Part shown: positions 34,420 to 46,474 of the stretch, piece after piece
How positions within the stretch are numbered: the first letter of the stretch is position 1
Layout of the letters: the number at the start of each line of letters is the position of its first letter
Assembly: GCA_040954595.2 (NCBI GenBank)
Contig: CM082587.2
Span: forward strand, 11,594,001 to 11,658,000
Direction of reading: 5' to 3'
Source: Balanoglossus misakiensis
Taxonomy: Eukaryota; Hemichordata
DNA length: 64,000 nt
The notes under the pieces: model-generated
Databases searched by the model: none
Told to the model about the DNA's origin: nothing
What the model saw: only the letters and a program-made list of their open reading frames with translations
Translations under genes and position numbers: made by a program

Positions 34420-35907
34420 CCGTCAATCTTTCCAAAGTAAAAACTTCACAGGGATTAATATACACGAACAACAAAATTCTAAATGCATTTTTATAGTTTA
34501 TTTTGAGTCATTTTCTGCAAGGAATAAATCACGCACATTTGTCCCTCCGTTTTGGAGCCTTCATTTTTTCAGTGATGTATCCCCAGTTTTATGGAGTTGC
34601 TGGTTTCAAATTAAAGTTGCTGGTTCCAAAACTTTTCCAAATTGAAGCTTAGTAATTGACTCAAAGCCATACTTTTGCCCGGAAAAAACTTCGCTTGCCC
34701 GAGTATGTTTCCAAGCTTCCGAAGTTGGTCATGCCTTATTTAGCGAAAGTTTGGCATGGTTATTACCCTGGGTTATTACTGCCGAGACGAGATTCAAGAC
34801 ACTGCACAAGGCTATCGTCCCCGATGATGCAACCACCTGAACGTGAAATTAGCAGATAATGCTATTAATAATATTAAATTACTAATAGCTATACAAAATA
34901 ACAAAAAATGTTGTTTCTGTAACACCATGGACGTAGAACTAGAATGATTTTGATCGTGTTTTGATGTGGAAGTCAGTCTTGCCGCGAAATTCGCACGTTT
35001 ACTGATGTAATTAATTAACATAACGATAGCGCGGCGCGAATTTTGAACTATTACCATGACGGCGTCCTTAGAAACAAACTTGCTGTAAGTTAGAAATTTG
35101 AAATCATTCACTCATAAGTAAGCCAGTCAGTACTACGCCAAACCTGACGATGGCGATGATATGCGCTTTGTCACCACGTACACAGTCTCAATACCAAGAT
35201 TTATGCAGTGGTGAGCGCCGTCGAGTCTATGGTAGATATGCATTGTTTGCTACAGTGGTAGGAAGGTGAATTTTTATGCAGGTTTCATTACGAAATGTTT
35301 CCTTGATGTACAGGAGTTGAGATATTTGTACAAATAACCTACGAATTTTAAAACTGCCTGTTTACTTCGCATGTACGTCACCGGGGTACGTCAACATCAG
35401 TCACCTGCACTTAATTATAGTATATACTGCGTTGCGCTAGTCTGTTCCTCGTCGCGTTTGTCTGTTTGGTGTTGTCTCAGAAACTATGAATATACACATA
35501 CATGTATGTTAGTAGGCTTTGAAACTCCCTTTAATCAGAAATGTCGAAGGAATTTGGCGAACAACCTAAGCTCCTTTACGCGGATACGGGACCGGGGAAC
35601 CAGACGCCATAATATCATTGAAATGACGCCATTGTGATGTCAAGAATGTGCGAAATCCGTCCAAATGAAAATATTTAGTGCAATTATATTTTATTAAGTG
35701 TTGTTATTAGTAATCTGGGTCATTACTGCACTATTCGGGTGCAAGTTCAACAACTGACCGACTTCTCGTACTGGCCGACTTCTCATACGCGCGTACTGGC
35801 CGACTTCTAATCTGACCAACTTCTCATGTATTCGGTAAACACTCATTTCGTTTATACTTAACCAAGTTAAAGCGTCCGAAACGACAATTCATCTAACTCC
35901 TTTAACT
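34420..35907 (-). other. 1.5-kb AT-rich non-coding interval splitting the LINE ORF1 region; possible nested insertion
   Basis: No convincing ORF, tRNA-like or rRNA-like sequence is present. Codons are disrupted in all frames, and composition changes compared with the flanking LINE ORFs. Without it the element would be about 5.3 kb. I could not find clear terminal inverted repeats or a target duplication at its edges, so the limits given are only those of the flanking ORFs. Confidence 0.5.
35754..35830 (+). repeat. Short degenerate tandem repeat
   Basis: Four imperfect copies of a unit containing CTGACCGACTTCTC or CTGGCCGACTTCTC, spaced 17-25 bp, with ACGCGCGT between the second and third. 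It lies in the unexplained interval within the LINE. Confidence 0.75.
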
Positions 35908-36867
35908 CTATTTCTGTACTATTGGTTTCTCCTCATGATTACGGCCAGAAGTCTCAAGTAGTTGGCTCCAGCAGAGAAAACTTTTCGAATCACGCTGCAT
36001 ACGCTTCCGGGTTAACTCGCGCATGCGCGTTGCGTTTGTACAGCGTCTGGGTGTGCTGTCACTTTCTAGTCTCGATACCGCATCGGCAGGATTCGTAGAC
36101 CTTTTCTGCATTGTGTATTTGGTGGACTGAGACGTTAATTCTTCGTGTACCTGAGAAGTCATACAATTTCTTGCAATATGCCCCTCTCTTTTACAGAGTC
36201 TGCATTTGATTTGTCCAGTGCAATTGTACGCAGTATGTCCCTCCTCTAAGCATTTGCCGCATCGTGGCTGCGTCTCCGCTGTGGATTGCTTATAAATAAT
36301 CTTCGCGTAAAATGCACCGATCTTAACCTGAGCTGGTAATGGTGTCTTTGGTTTTTCGATGAACACAGTTCGATCCCCATTAAGAATGTTTGTCAACTTG
36401 CCTTCTAACCTCCATTTCTGTCTGGATATATCTGTTTTGAGCTTACAGCCCAAACCAGTAAGTGTAGCGGCAATAGCATCATCATCGTGTGACAATGGTA
36501 GATCTTTTATCGTTAATCTTAACCAATCTTCATGAAACTCTCTTCGGAAGGGATTTCGCCCCCACAGCTCTATCGACTTCCAGCGTAGTGTGAGTCCATG
36601 TTGTAACAAAATTGTCCGGTCTGCTTCGTCATTCATATAAATACGCCACAGACCTCTTATCCGTTGCAACCCTTCCAAGCTGCCGATGGTGACAACTTCT
36701 GAAACGGCTGCTATAATTTCCTCACCTCTTAGCCATTGATTACTGTCCCTGGGAACTATGTCCGACTGCTTCAGAAAGACGGGTAGAACTCCTACTTCAC
36801 CGTCTTTGTCTTGCAGGCGTTTGGTCGTCACCACCTGCGCATAACTGGCTTTGTCTCTGACGGCCAT
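35908..36867 (-). CDS. LINE ORF1 protein with two CCHC zinc knuckles
   Basis: The frame is 319 codons from the first ATG (36865-36867); an upstream extension to 36882 would need a TTG start. Residues 60-195 form a mixed domain typical of Tx1-like and gag-like ORF1 proteins, with the conserved-looking LRLTIKDLP stretch near 116-124. Two retroviral-type knuckles follow: Cys203-x2-Cys206-x4-His211-x4-Cys216 and Cys222-x2-Cys225-x4-His230-x4-Cys235. Such proteins bind the element's RNA in a ribonucleoprotein particle. The C-terminal 80 residues are basic and lack motifs. The stop at 35908 may be caused by the inserted interval, in which case the original C-terminus is the frame at 33922-34419. 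Confidence 0.85.
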   Translation of the reverse strand: MAVRDKASYAQVVTTKRLQDKDGEVGVLPVFLKQSDIVPRDSNQWLRGEEIIAAVSEVVTIGSLEGLQRIRGLWRIYMNDEADRTILLQHGLTLRWKSIELWGRNPFRREFHEDWLRLTIKDLPLSHDDDAIAATLTGLGCKLKTDISRQKWRLEGKLTNILNGDRTVFIEKPKTPLPAQVKIGAFYAKIIYKQSTAETQPRCGKCLEEGHTAYNCTGQIKCRLCKREGHIARNCMTSQVHEELTSQSTKYTMQKRSTNPADAVSRLESDSTPRRCTNATRMRELTRKRMQRDSKSFLCWSQLLETSGRNHEEKPIVQK

Positions 36868-37077
36868 GCTTGCTCGAGACAACGAAAACTAGCAAAATGT
36901 CTTTCTTCTGAGAATCAAAATGCTTCTTTGCTCTCGAGTTAGCTGCAAGTATCTATCCAAAAGCATATACCTTCAGTTTCGCCACAAAATTCACCGATTT
37001 CACGTGAAAAAACGATGAAAACTCTGAGCGTGCTAGAAATCTGCTTCCGTAGATGGCTGACTCTAGCGCCCTCCATC
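36868..37077 (-). other. 5' UTR of the Tx1-like LINE
   Basis: A 210-bp leader between the right target-site duplication and the ORF1 ATG. Its first bases (minus strand) are GGATGGAGGGCGCTAG. The GAGGGCGCTAGA core also occurs in the BEL/Pao LTR (11506-11517, opposite strand). An internal promoter is expected here in full-length LINEs, but no specific element can be assigned. Confidence 0.65.
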
Positions 37078-37090
37078 CAGACTGGCGTAA
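37078..37090 (+). repeat. 13-bp target-site duplication, right copy
   Basis: CAGACTGGCGTAA, identical to 30265-30277. The satellite continues with GTTATCAAC as in intact units, so this copy marks the 5' end of the LINE insertion. Confidence 0.93.
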
Positions 37091-37468
37091 GTTATCAACA
37101 GTGATTACGTCGGATTTCCTACGGCCTGGTTTAGCTGAAGCCCCGGCACTTTAGAGCGGAAACACGCGTACATTGACCACGATGATCAAGTCAGATCTCC
37201 TACGGCCTGGCTCGACTAAAACCCCGGCACACCATGACAGACACTAGCGTTCGTTAGCAACGGTGATCAAGTCGGATTTCCTTCGGCCTGGCTCTGCAAA
37301 AGACCCGACACTCTAGTACAAAGACGTTGGCTAAGTCGGGCAAACCGAAGAGGGGAAGTCACAGCGGGTCAACACTCGACATTTGTTCGGGTAGGACTGC
37401 ATTATTGCCTGTCAATTTATAGAGAAAGCCCGAATTTAACCAGGGCGTTTCAAACACCGACGTTAGTT

Positions 37469-37481
37469 GGGGGGGGGGGGG
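37469..37481 (+). repeat. Secondary poly-G expansion
   Basis: A run of 13 G where other units have 5 G, about 55 bp before the regular poly-G marker. This is the only unit with two long G tracts. Confidence 0.9.
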
Positions 37482-37535
37482 CATGGCCTGCAGTACTGCC
37501 GGGTAAGCTGACATCGGCGTACCGCATATAATGTA

Positions 37536-39852
37536 GGGGGGGGGGAACAGAACGGTTCAATACTACATTTATTAGATATCAGCTAATTTTGGACAATCAT
37601 CTAAAATCTAAATCATTTTTTCATATTTGGATATCTGATGATGTATGAAATTTCTATTATATGTAAAGATGGTGCTGATTATAAAAAATGCACTCTGAAT
37701 GAGCTGATTTAGTACAAAATTGCGTTTTATTCGTTTTTGCACCAAAAAGGTCATTTTTAGGCAAAACATTCTTTATTTTTTTTAATTCGGTGACCTGATC
37801 ATATACAAACAATTGCTTGTATGTTAAAAGTTTTTATGACTTTTAAAAGCAGTGACACTGGCGGCATTCAACACGAAAATAACAATTTTAACCACAATTT
37901 GGTCAAAATGGTAAATTTTTGAAAATTACAAAAAATACCTGTTTTCTACATTTTCGGAAATCTGATGGAGTATAGAATCCTCTTCGTATATATATATCGA
38001 TACAAATTCCACAAAAAACGGCCAATTTGGCTCACCGCAGACAATTTTTTTTTAATTCGGTGACCTGATCATATATAAACAATTGCTTGTATGTTAAAAG
38101 TTTTTATGACTTTTAAAAGCAGTGACACTGGCGGCATTCAACACGAAAATAACAATTTTAGCCACAATTTGGTCAAAATGGTAAATTTTTGAAAATTACA
38201 AAAAATACCTGTTTTCTACATTTTCGGAAATCTGATGGAGTATAGAATGCTCTTCGTATGTATATATCGATACAAATTCCACAAAATACAGTCTAATTTG
38301 GCTCACTGCAGACAAAATTGCGTTTTACCAAATTTTCCTTGAAAATGTCATTTTTAGAAAAAAATAAAAAACCTTTGTTCTTCGAATTTGGTGCCCTGAT
38401 CATATATGACATGTTGATTGTATGTTAAAACTTTCGACCTCTCCAAAAATGCAGAGATATTGACGGAATTCAAGAAAAAATAGCCATTTTGGCCATATTT
38501 TGACAAAAATGGTAATTTTTTAAAAAATCATAAAAAATTAACTCTTTTCTTCATTTTCGGAAATATTATGGAGCATGAAGTGTCGTTCTCTTGTAAAAAG
38601 TGCTGCAAATTCCAGAAAAGGTGGTATAATTTGAATCACCCAAGACAAAATTACCATTTTCGACTTTTTTTCGAAAAATTGTCTTTTTTACAAAATAAAT
38701 AAGAATAAATTCTTTTCTTAGTTTCAAACGGGTAGAGATACTTTCCACACGGGTTTTCTAACATTGAATTCCCGTTCATCAACTCAGATTTCCTACAGCA
38801 TAAGTCGGCTAAAACCCAGACACTCTAGAGCAGAAACAGTTGCACACTGGTAACGTTGAACAAGTCGATTTTTCTACGGCCTGGCTCGGCTAAATCTCCG
38901 TCACAATATGACAGACACTAGCGTACGTTAGCAACGGTGATCAAGTCAGATTTCCTACGGCCTGGTTTAGCTGAAGCCCGGCACTTTAGAGCGGTAACAC
39001 GCGTACATTGACCACGATGATCAAGTCAGATCTCCTACGGCCTGGCTCGACTAAAACCCCGGCACACCATGACAGACACTAGCGTTCGTTAGCAACGTTG
39101 ATCAAGTCAGATTTCCTACGGCATGGCTTGGCTAAAGCCCTGGCACTCTAGAGCAGAAACACGCCTACAGAGACCACGTTGATCTACTCACATTTCCTTC
39201 GGCCTGGCACGGCTGATGCCCCGTTACTATATATAGGACACAGACTGGCGTAAGTTAACAACGGTAATCACGTTGGGTTTCCTACGGCCTGGCTCAGCTG
39301 AAGCCCCGGCACTCTAGAGCAGAAACAGGCGTACATTGACCACGTTGATCAAGTCAGATTTCCTACGGCGTGACTCGGCTGGTGCACCGGCTCTATATGA
39401 GACAGACTGGCGTAAGTTATCTACGGTGATTACGTCGGATTTCCTACGGCCTGGTTTAGCTGAAGCCCCGGCACTTTAGAGCGGAAACACGCGTACATTG
39501 ACCACGATGATCAAGTCAGATCTCCTACGGCCTGGCTCGACTAAAACCCCGGCACACCATGACAGACACTAGCGTTCGTTAGCAACGGTGATCAAGTCGG
39601 ATTTCCTTCGGCCTGGCTCTGCAAAAGACCCGACACTCTAGTACAAAGACGTTGGCTAAGTCGGGCAAACCGAAGAGGGAAAGTCACAGCTGGTCAATAC
39701 TCGACATTTGTTCGGGTAGGACTGCATTATTGCCTGTCAATTTATTGAGAAAGCCCGAATTAAACCCGGGCGTTTCAAACACCGACGTTAGTTGGGGGCA
39801 CGGCCTGCAGTACTGCCGGGTAAGCTGACATCGGCGTACCGCATATAATGTA
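37536..39852 (+). repeat. Satellite unit, 2317 bp, with AT-rich duplication and altered monomers
   Basis: The extra length comes from a 270-bp tandem duplication in the AT-rich half. In the monomer block (about 38939-39100) the usual third and fourth monomers are replaced by sequence matching the ninth and tenth, with no length change. Confidence 0.88.
37784..38323 (+). repeat. 270-bp direct tandem duplication in the AT-rich half
   Basis: The stretch beginning TTCGGTGACCTGATCATATA occurs at about 37784 and again at about 38054, offset 270 bp. The junction falls in a T-rich run near 38043-38053. The copies differ: the first has the CCAATTTGGCTCACC form near 38020 and the second the CAGTCTAATTTGG form near 38290. 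An exchange between diverged units is therefore likelier than simple slippage. Confidence 0.88.
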
Positions 39853-42180
39853 GGGGGGGGGGGAACAGAACGGTTCAATACTACATTTATTAGATATCAG
39901 CTAATTTTCGACAATCATCTAAAATCTAAATCATTTTTTCATATTTGGATATCTGATGATGTATGAAATTTCCATTATATGTAAAAATGGTGCTGATTAT
40001 AAAAAATGCACTCTGAATGAGCTGATTTTTAGTCAAAACATTCTTTATTTTTTAATTCGGTGACCTGATCATATATAAACAATTGCTTGTATGTTAAAAG
40101 TTTTTATGACTTTTAAAAGCAGTGACACTGGCGGCATTCATCAAGAAAATAACAATTTTAGCCACAATTTGGTCAAAATCGTAATTTTTGGAAAGTTACA
40201 AAAAATACCTGTTTTCTACATTTTTTTGGAAATCTGATGGAGTATAGAATGCTCTTCGTATGTATATATCGATACAAATTCCACAAAAGACCGTCTAATT
40301 TGGCTCACTGCAGACAAAATTGCGTTTTACCAAATTTTCCTTGAAAATGTCATTTTTAGAAAAAAAAATAAAAAAACCTTTGTTCTTCGAATTTGGTGCC
40401 CTGATCATATATGACATGTTGATTGTATGTTAAAACTCTCGACCACTCCAAAAATGCAGAGATATTGACGGAATTCAAGAAAAATAGCCATTTTGGCCAT
40501 ATTTTGACAAAAATGGTAAATTTTTGAAAAATCATAAAAAATTAACTCTTTTCTTCATTTTCGGAAATATTATGGAGCATGAAGTGTCGTTCTCTTGTTA
40601 AAAGTGCTGCAAATTCCAGAAAAGGCGGTATAATTTGAATCACCCAAGACAAAATTGCAATTTTTCGACTTTTTTCGAAAAATTGTCTTTTTTACAAAAT
40701 AAATAAGAATAAATTCTTTTCTTAGTTTCAAACGGGTAGAGATACTTTCCACACGGGTTTTCTAACATTGAATTCCCGTTCATCAACTCAGATTTCCTAC
40801 AGCATAAGTCGGCTAAAACCCTGACACTCTAGAGCAGAAACAGTTGCACACTGGTAACGTTGAACAAGTCGATTTTTCTACGGCCTGGCTCGGCTAAATC
40901 TCCGTCACAATATGACAGACACTAGCGTACGTTAGCAACGGTGATCAAGTCAGATTTTCTACGGCATGGCTTGGATAAAGCCCCGGCACTCTAGAGCAGA
41001 AACACGCGTACAGAGTCCACGTTGATCAAGTCTGATCTCCTACGGCTTGGCTCGACTAAAACCCCGGCACACTATGACAGACACTAGCGTTCGTTAGCAA
41101 CGTTGATCAAGTCAGATTTCCTACGGCATGGCTTGGCTAAAGCCCTGGCACTCTAGAGCAGAAACAGTTGCACACTGATAACGTTGAACAAGTCGATTTT
41201 TCTACGGCCTGGCTCGGCTAAATCTCGTCACAATATGACAGACACTAGCGTACGTTAGCAACGGTGATCAAGTCAGATTTTCAACGGCATGGGTTGGATA
41301 AAGCCCCGGCACTCTAGAGCAGAAACACGCGTACAGAGACCACGTTGATCAAGTCTGATCTCCTACGGCTTGGCTCGACTAAAACCCCGGCACACTATGA
41401 CAGACACTAGCGTTCGTTAGCAACGTTGATCAAGTCAGATTTCCTACGGCATGGCTTGGCTAAAGCCCTGGCACTCTAGAGCAGAAACACGCCTACAGAG
41501 ACCACGTTGATCTACTCACATTTCCTTCGGCCTGGCACGGCTGATGCCCCGTTACTATATATAGGACACAGAATGGCGTAAGTTAACAACGGTAATCACG
41601 TTGGGTTTCCTACGGCCTGGCTCAGCTGAAGCCCCGGCACTCTAGAGCAGAAACAGGCGTACATTGACCACGTTGATCAAGTCAGATTTCCTACGGCGTG
41701 ACTCGGCTGGTGCACCGGCTCTATATGAGACAGACTGGCGTAAGTTATCAACGGTGATTACGTCGGATTTCCTACGGCCTGGTTTAGCTGAAGCCCCGGC
41801 ACTTTAGAGCGGAAACACGCGTACATTGACCACGATGATCAAGTCAGATCTCCTACGGCCTGGCTCGACTAAAACCCCGGCACACCATGACAGACACTAG
41901 CGTTCGTTAGCAACGGTGATCAAGTCGGATTTCCTTCGGCCTGGCTCTGCAAAAGACCCGACACTCTAGTACAAAGACGTTGGCTAAGTCGGGCAAACCG
42001 AAGAGGGAAAGTCACAGCTGGTCAATACTCGACATTTGTTCGGGTAGGACTGCATTATTGCCTGTCAATTTATTGAGAAAGCCCGAATTAAACCCGGGCG
42101 TTTCAAACACCGACGTTAGTTGGGGGCACGGCCTGCAGTACTGCCGGGTAAGCTGACATCGGCGTACCGCATATAATGTA
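39853..42180 (+). repeat. Satellite unit, 2328 bp, with four extra 81-mers
   Basis: A block of four monomers (324 bp) is duplicated: about 40838-41160 recurs at about 41162-41485. A loss of about 46 bp in the AT-rich half near 40030 offsets part of the gain. It is almost identical to the next unit. Confidence 0.88.
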
Positions 42181-44513
42181 GGGGGGGGGGGGGGGAACAG
42201 AACGGTTCAATACTACATTTATTAGATATCAGCTAATTTTCGACAATCATCTAAAATCTAAATCATTTTTTCATATTTGGATATCTGATGATGTATGAAA
42301 TTTCCATTATATGTAAAAATGGTGCTGATTATAAAAAATGCACTCTGAATGAGCTGATTTTTAGTCAAAACATTCTTTATTTTTTAATTCGGTGACCTGA
42401 TCATATATAAACAATTGCTTGTATGTTAAAAGTTTTTATGACTTTTAAAAGCAGTGACACTGGCGGCATTCATCAAGAAAATAACAATTTTAGCCACAAT
42501 TTGGTCAAAATCGTAATTTTTGGAAAGTTACAAAAAATACCTGTTTTCTACATTTTCGGAAATCTGATGGAGTATAGAATGCTCTTCGTATGTATATATC
42601 GATACAAATTCCACAAAAGACCGTCTAATTTGGCTCACTGCAGACAAAATTGCGTTTTTCCAAATTTTCCTTGAAAATGTCATTTTTAGAAAAAAAAAAT
42701 AAAAAAACCTTTGTTCTTCGAATTTGGTGCCCTGATCATATATGACATGTTGATTGTATGTTAAAACTCTCGACCACTCCAAAAATGCAGAGATATTGAC
42801 GGAATTCAAGAAAAATAGCCATTTTGGCCATATTTTGACAAAAATGGTAAATTTTTGAAAAATCATAAAAAATTAACTCTTTTCTTCATTTTCGGAAATA
42901 TTATGGAGCATGAAGTGTCGTTCTCTTGTAACAAGTGCTGCAAATTCCAGAAAAGGCGGTATAATTTGAATCACCCAAGACAAAATTGCAATTTTTCGAC
43001 TTTTTTTCGAAAAATTGTCTTTTTTACAAAATAAATAAGAATAAATTCTTTTCTTAGTTTCAGACGGGTAGAGATACTTTCCACACGGGTTTTCTAACAT
43101 TGAATTCGCGTTCATCAACTCAGATTTCCTACAGCATAAGTCGGCTAAAACCCTGACACTCTAGAGCAGAAACAGTTGCACACTGGTAACGTTGAACAAG
43201 TCGATTTTTCTACGGCCTGGCTCGGCTAAATCTCCGTCACAATATGACAGACACTAGCGTACGTTAGCAACGGTGATCAAGTCAGATTTTCTACGGCATG
43301 GCTTGGATAAAGCCCCGGCACTCTAGAGCAGAAACACGCGTACAGAGTCCACGTTGATCAAGTCTGATCTCCTACGGCTTGGCTCGACTAAAACCCCGGC
43401 ACACTATGACAGACACTAGCGTTCGTTAGCAACGTTGATCAAGTCAGATTTCCTACGGCATGGCTTGGCTAAAGCCCTGGCACTCTAGAGCAGAAACAGT
43501 TGCACACTGATAACGTTGAACAAGTCGATTTTTCTACGGCATGGCTCGGCTAAATCTCGTCACAATATGACAGACACTAGCGTACGTTAGCAACGGTGAT
43601 CAAGTCAGATTTTCAACGGCATGGGTTGGATAAAGCCCCGGCACTCTAGAGCAGAAACACGCGTACAGAGTCCACGTTGATCAAGTCTGATCTCCTACGG
43701 CTTGGCTCGACTAAAACCCCGGCACACTATGACAGACACTAGCGTTCGTTAGCAACGTTGATCAAGTCAGATTTCCTACGGCATGGCTTTGCTAAAGCCC
43801 TGACACTCTAGAGCAGAAACACGCGTACAGAGACCACGTTGATCTACTCACATTTCCTTCGGCCTGGCACGGCTGATGCCCCGGCACTATATATAGGACA
43901 CAGACTGGCGTAAGTTAACAACGGTAATCACGTCGGGTTTCCTACGGCCTGGCTCAGCTGAAGCCCCGGCACTCTAGAGCAGAAACGGGCGTACATTGAC
44001 CACGTTGATCAAGTCAGATTTCCTTCGGCGTGACTCGGCTGGTGCACCGGCTCTATATGACACAGACTGGCGTAAGTTATCAACGGTGATTACGTCGGAT
44101 TTCCTACGGCCTGGTTTAGCTGAAGCCCCGGCACTTTAGAGCGGAAACACGCGTACATTGACCACGATGATCAAGTCAGATCTCCTACGGCCTGGCTCGA
44201 CTAAAACCCCGGCACACCATGACAGACACTAGCGTTCGTTAGCAACGGTGATCAAGTCGGATTTCCTTCGGCCTGGCTCTGCAAAAGACCCGACACTCTA
44301 GTACAAAGACGTTGGCTAAGTCGGGCAAACCGAACAGGGAAAGTCACAGCGGTTCAACACTTGACATTTGTTCCGGTAGGACTGCATTATTGCCTGTCGA
44401 TTTATAGAGAGAGCCCGAATTTAACCAGGGCGTTTCAAACACCGACGTTTGTTGGGGGCACGGCCTACAGTACTGCCGGGTAAGCTGACATCGGCGTACC
44501 GCATATAATGTAA
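42181..44513 (+). repeat. Satellite unit, 2333 bp, near-duplicate of the preceding unit
   Basis: It shares both rearrangements of 39853-42180: the AT-rich deletion near 42360 and the extra four-monomer block near 43498-43820. The pair therefore arose by duplicating an already rearranged unit. Confidence 0.88.
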
Positions 44514-46474
44514 GGGGGGGGGGACAGAACGGTTCAATACTACATTTATTAGATATCAGCTAATTTTGGACAATCATCTAAAATCTAAATCATTTTTTCA
44601 TATTTGGATATCTGATGATGTATGAAATTTCCATTATATGTAAAAATGGTGCTTATTATAAAACATGCACTCTGAATGAACTGATTTAATACAAGATTGC
44701 GTTTTATTCGTTTTTGCACCAAAAAGGTCATTTTTAGGCAAAACATTCTTTATTTTTTTAATTCGGTGACCTGATCATATATAAACAATTGCTTGTATGT
44801 TAAAAGTTATTATGACTTTTAAAAGCAGTGACACTGGCGGCATTCAACACGAAAATAACAATTTTAGCCACAATTTAGTCAAAATGGTAAATTTTTGAAA
44901 TTTACAAAAAATACCTGTTTTCTACATTTTCGGAAATCTGATGGAGTGTAGAATGCTCTTCGTATGTATATATCGTTAAATTCCACAAAAGACCGTCTAA
45001 TTTGGCTCACTGCAGACAAAATTGCGTTTTACCAAATTTTCCTTGAAAATGTCATTTTTAGAAAAAAAAAAAAAAAACCTTTGTTCTTCGAATTTGGTGC
45101 CCTGCTCATATATGACATGTTGATTGTATGTTAAAACTCTCGACCACTCCAAAAATGCTGAGATATTGACGGAATTCAAGAAAAATAGCCATTTTGGCCA
45201 TATTTTGACAAAAATGGTAAATTTTTGAAAAATCATAAAAAATTAACTCTTTTCTTCATTTTCGGAAATATTATGGAGCATGAAGTGTCGTTCTCTTGTA
45301 AAAAGTGCTGCAAATTCCAGAAAAGGCGGTATAATTTGAATCACCCAAGACAAAATTGCAATTTTTCGACTTTTTTTCGAAAAATTGTCTTTTTTACAAA
45401 ATAAATAAGAATAAATTCTTTTCTTAGTTTCAAACGGGTAGAGATACTTTCCACACGGGTTTTCTAACATTGAATTCCCGTTCATCAACTCAGATTTCCT
45501 ACAGCATAAGTCGGCTAAAACCCTGAGACTTTAGAGCAGAAACAGTTGCACACTGGTAACGTTGAACAAGTCGATTTTTCTACGGCCTGGCTCGGCTAAA
45601 TCTCCGTCACAATATGACAGACACTAGGGTACGTTAGCAACGGTGATCAAGTCAGATTTTCTACGGCATGGCTTGGATAAAGCCCCGGCACTCTAGAGCA
45701 GAAACACGCGTACAGAGACCACGTTGATCAAGTCTGATCTCCTACGGCTTTGCTCGACTAAAACCCCGGCACACTATGACAGACATTAGCGTTCGTTAGC
45801 AACGTTGATCAAGTCAGATTTCCTACGGCATGGCTTGGCTAAAGCCCTGGCACTCTAGAGCAGAAACACGCGTACAGAGACCACGTTGATCTACTCACAT
45901 TTCCCACGGCCTGGCTCAGCTGAAGCCCCGGCACTCTAGAGCAGAAACAGGCGTACATTGACCACGTTGATCAAGTAAGATTTCCTACGGCGTGACTCGG
46001 CTGGTGCATCGGCTCTATATGACACAGACTGGCGTAAGTTATCAACGGTGATTACGTCGGATTTCCTACGGCCTGGTTTAGCTGAAGCCCCGGCCCTTTA
46101 GAGCGGAAACACGCGTACATTGACCACGATGATCAAGTCAGATCTCCTACGGCCTGGCTCGACTAAAACCCCGGCACACCATGACAGACACTAGCGTTCG
46201 TTAGCAACGGTGATCAAGTCGGATTTCCTTCGGCCTGGCTCTGCAAAAGACCCGACACTCTAGTACAAAGACGTTGGCTAAGTCGGGCAAACCGAACAGG
46301 GAAAGTCACAGCGGGTCAACACTCGACATTTGTTCCGGTAGGACTGCATTATTGCCTGTCAATTTATAGAGAAAGCCCGAATTTAACCAGGGCGTTTCAA
46401 ACACCGACGTTAGTTGGGGGCACGGCCTGCAGTACTGCCGGGTAAGCTGACATCAGCGTACCGCATATAATGTA
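44514..46474 (+). repeat. Satellite unit, 1961 bp, one 81-mer missing
   Basis: Near 45904 the TATATA monomer is fused to the following one, losing about 81 bp and the TATA-like motif. It shares the GCTTATTATAAAACATGC variant with the units at 55161 and 57214. Confidence 0.88.

Larger units (their letters stand above)
30278..37077 (-). mobile_element. Tx1/L1-like non-LTR retrotransposon (LINE), 6.8 kb
   Basis: On the minus strand the order is a 210-bp 5' UTR, ORF1 with two CCHC knuckles, a 1.5-kb non-coding interval, a 165-codon ORF, ORF2 (APE endonuclease, then reverse transcriptase), a short 3' UTR with AATAAA, and a 23-nt poly(A). A 13-bp target-site duplication in satellite flanks it. The endonuclease-RT order, the RT sequence style and the CCHC ORF1 fit the Tx1 branch of L1-like elements. 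ORF2 carries one frameshift, so this copy is dead as it stands. Confidence 0.93.

Noticed and set aside
34420-35907. Terminal inverted repeats or target duplication for the interval in the LINE
   Set aside because: Only 6-7 bp chance matches (such as AAAACTT) were found near the edges, not enough to define a transposon.
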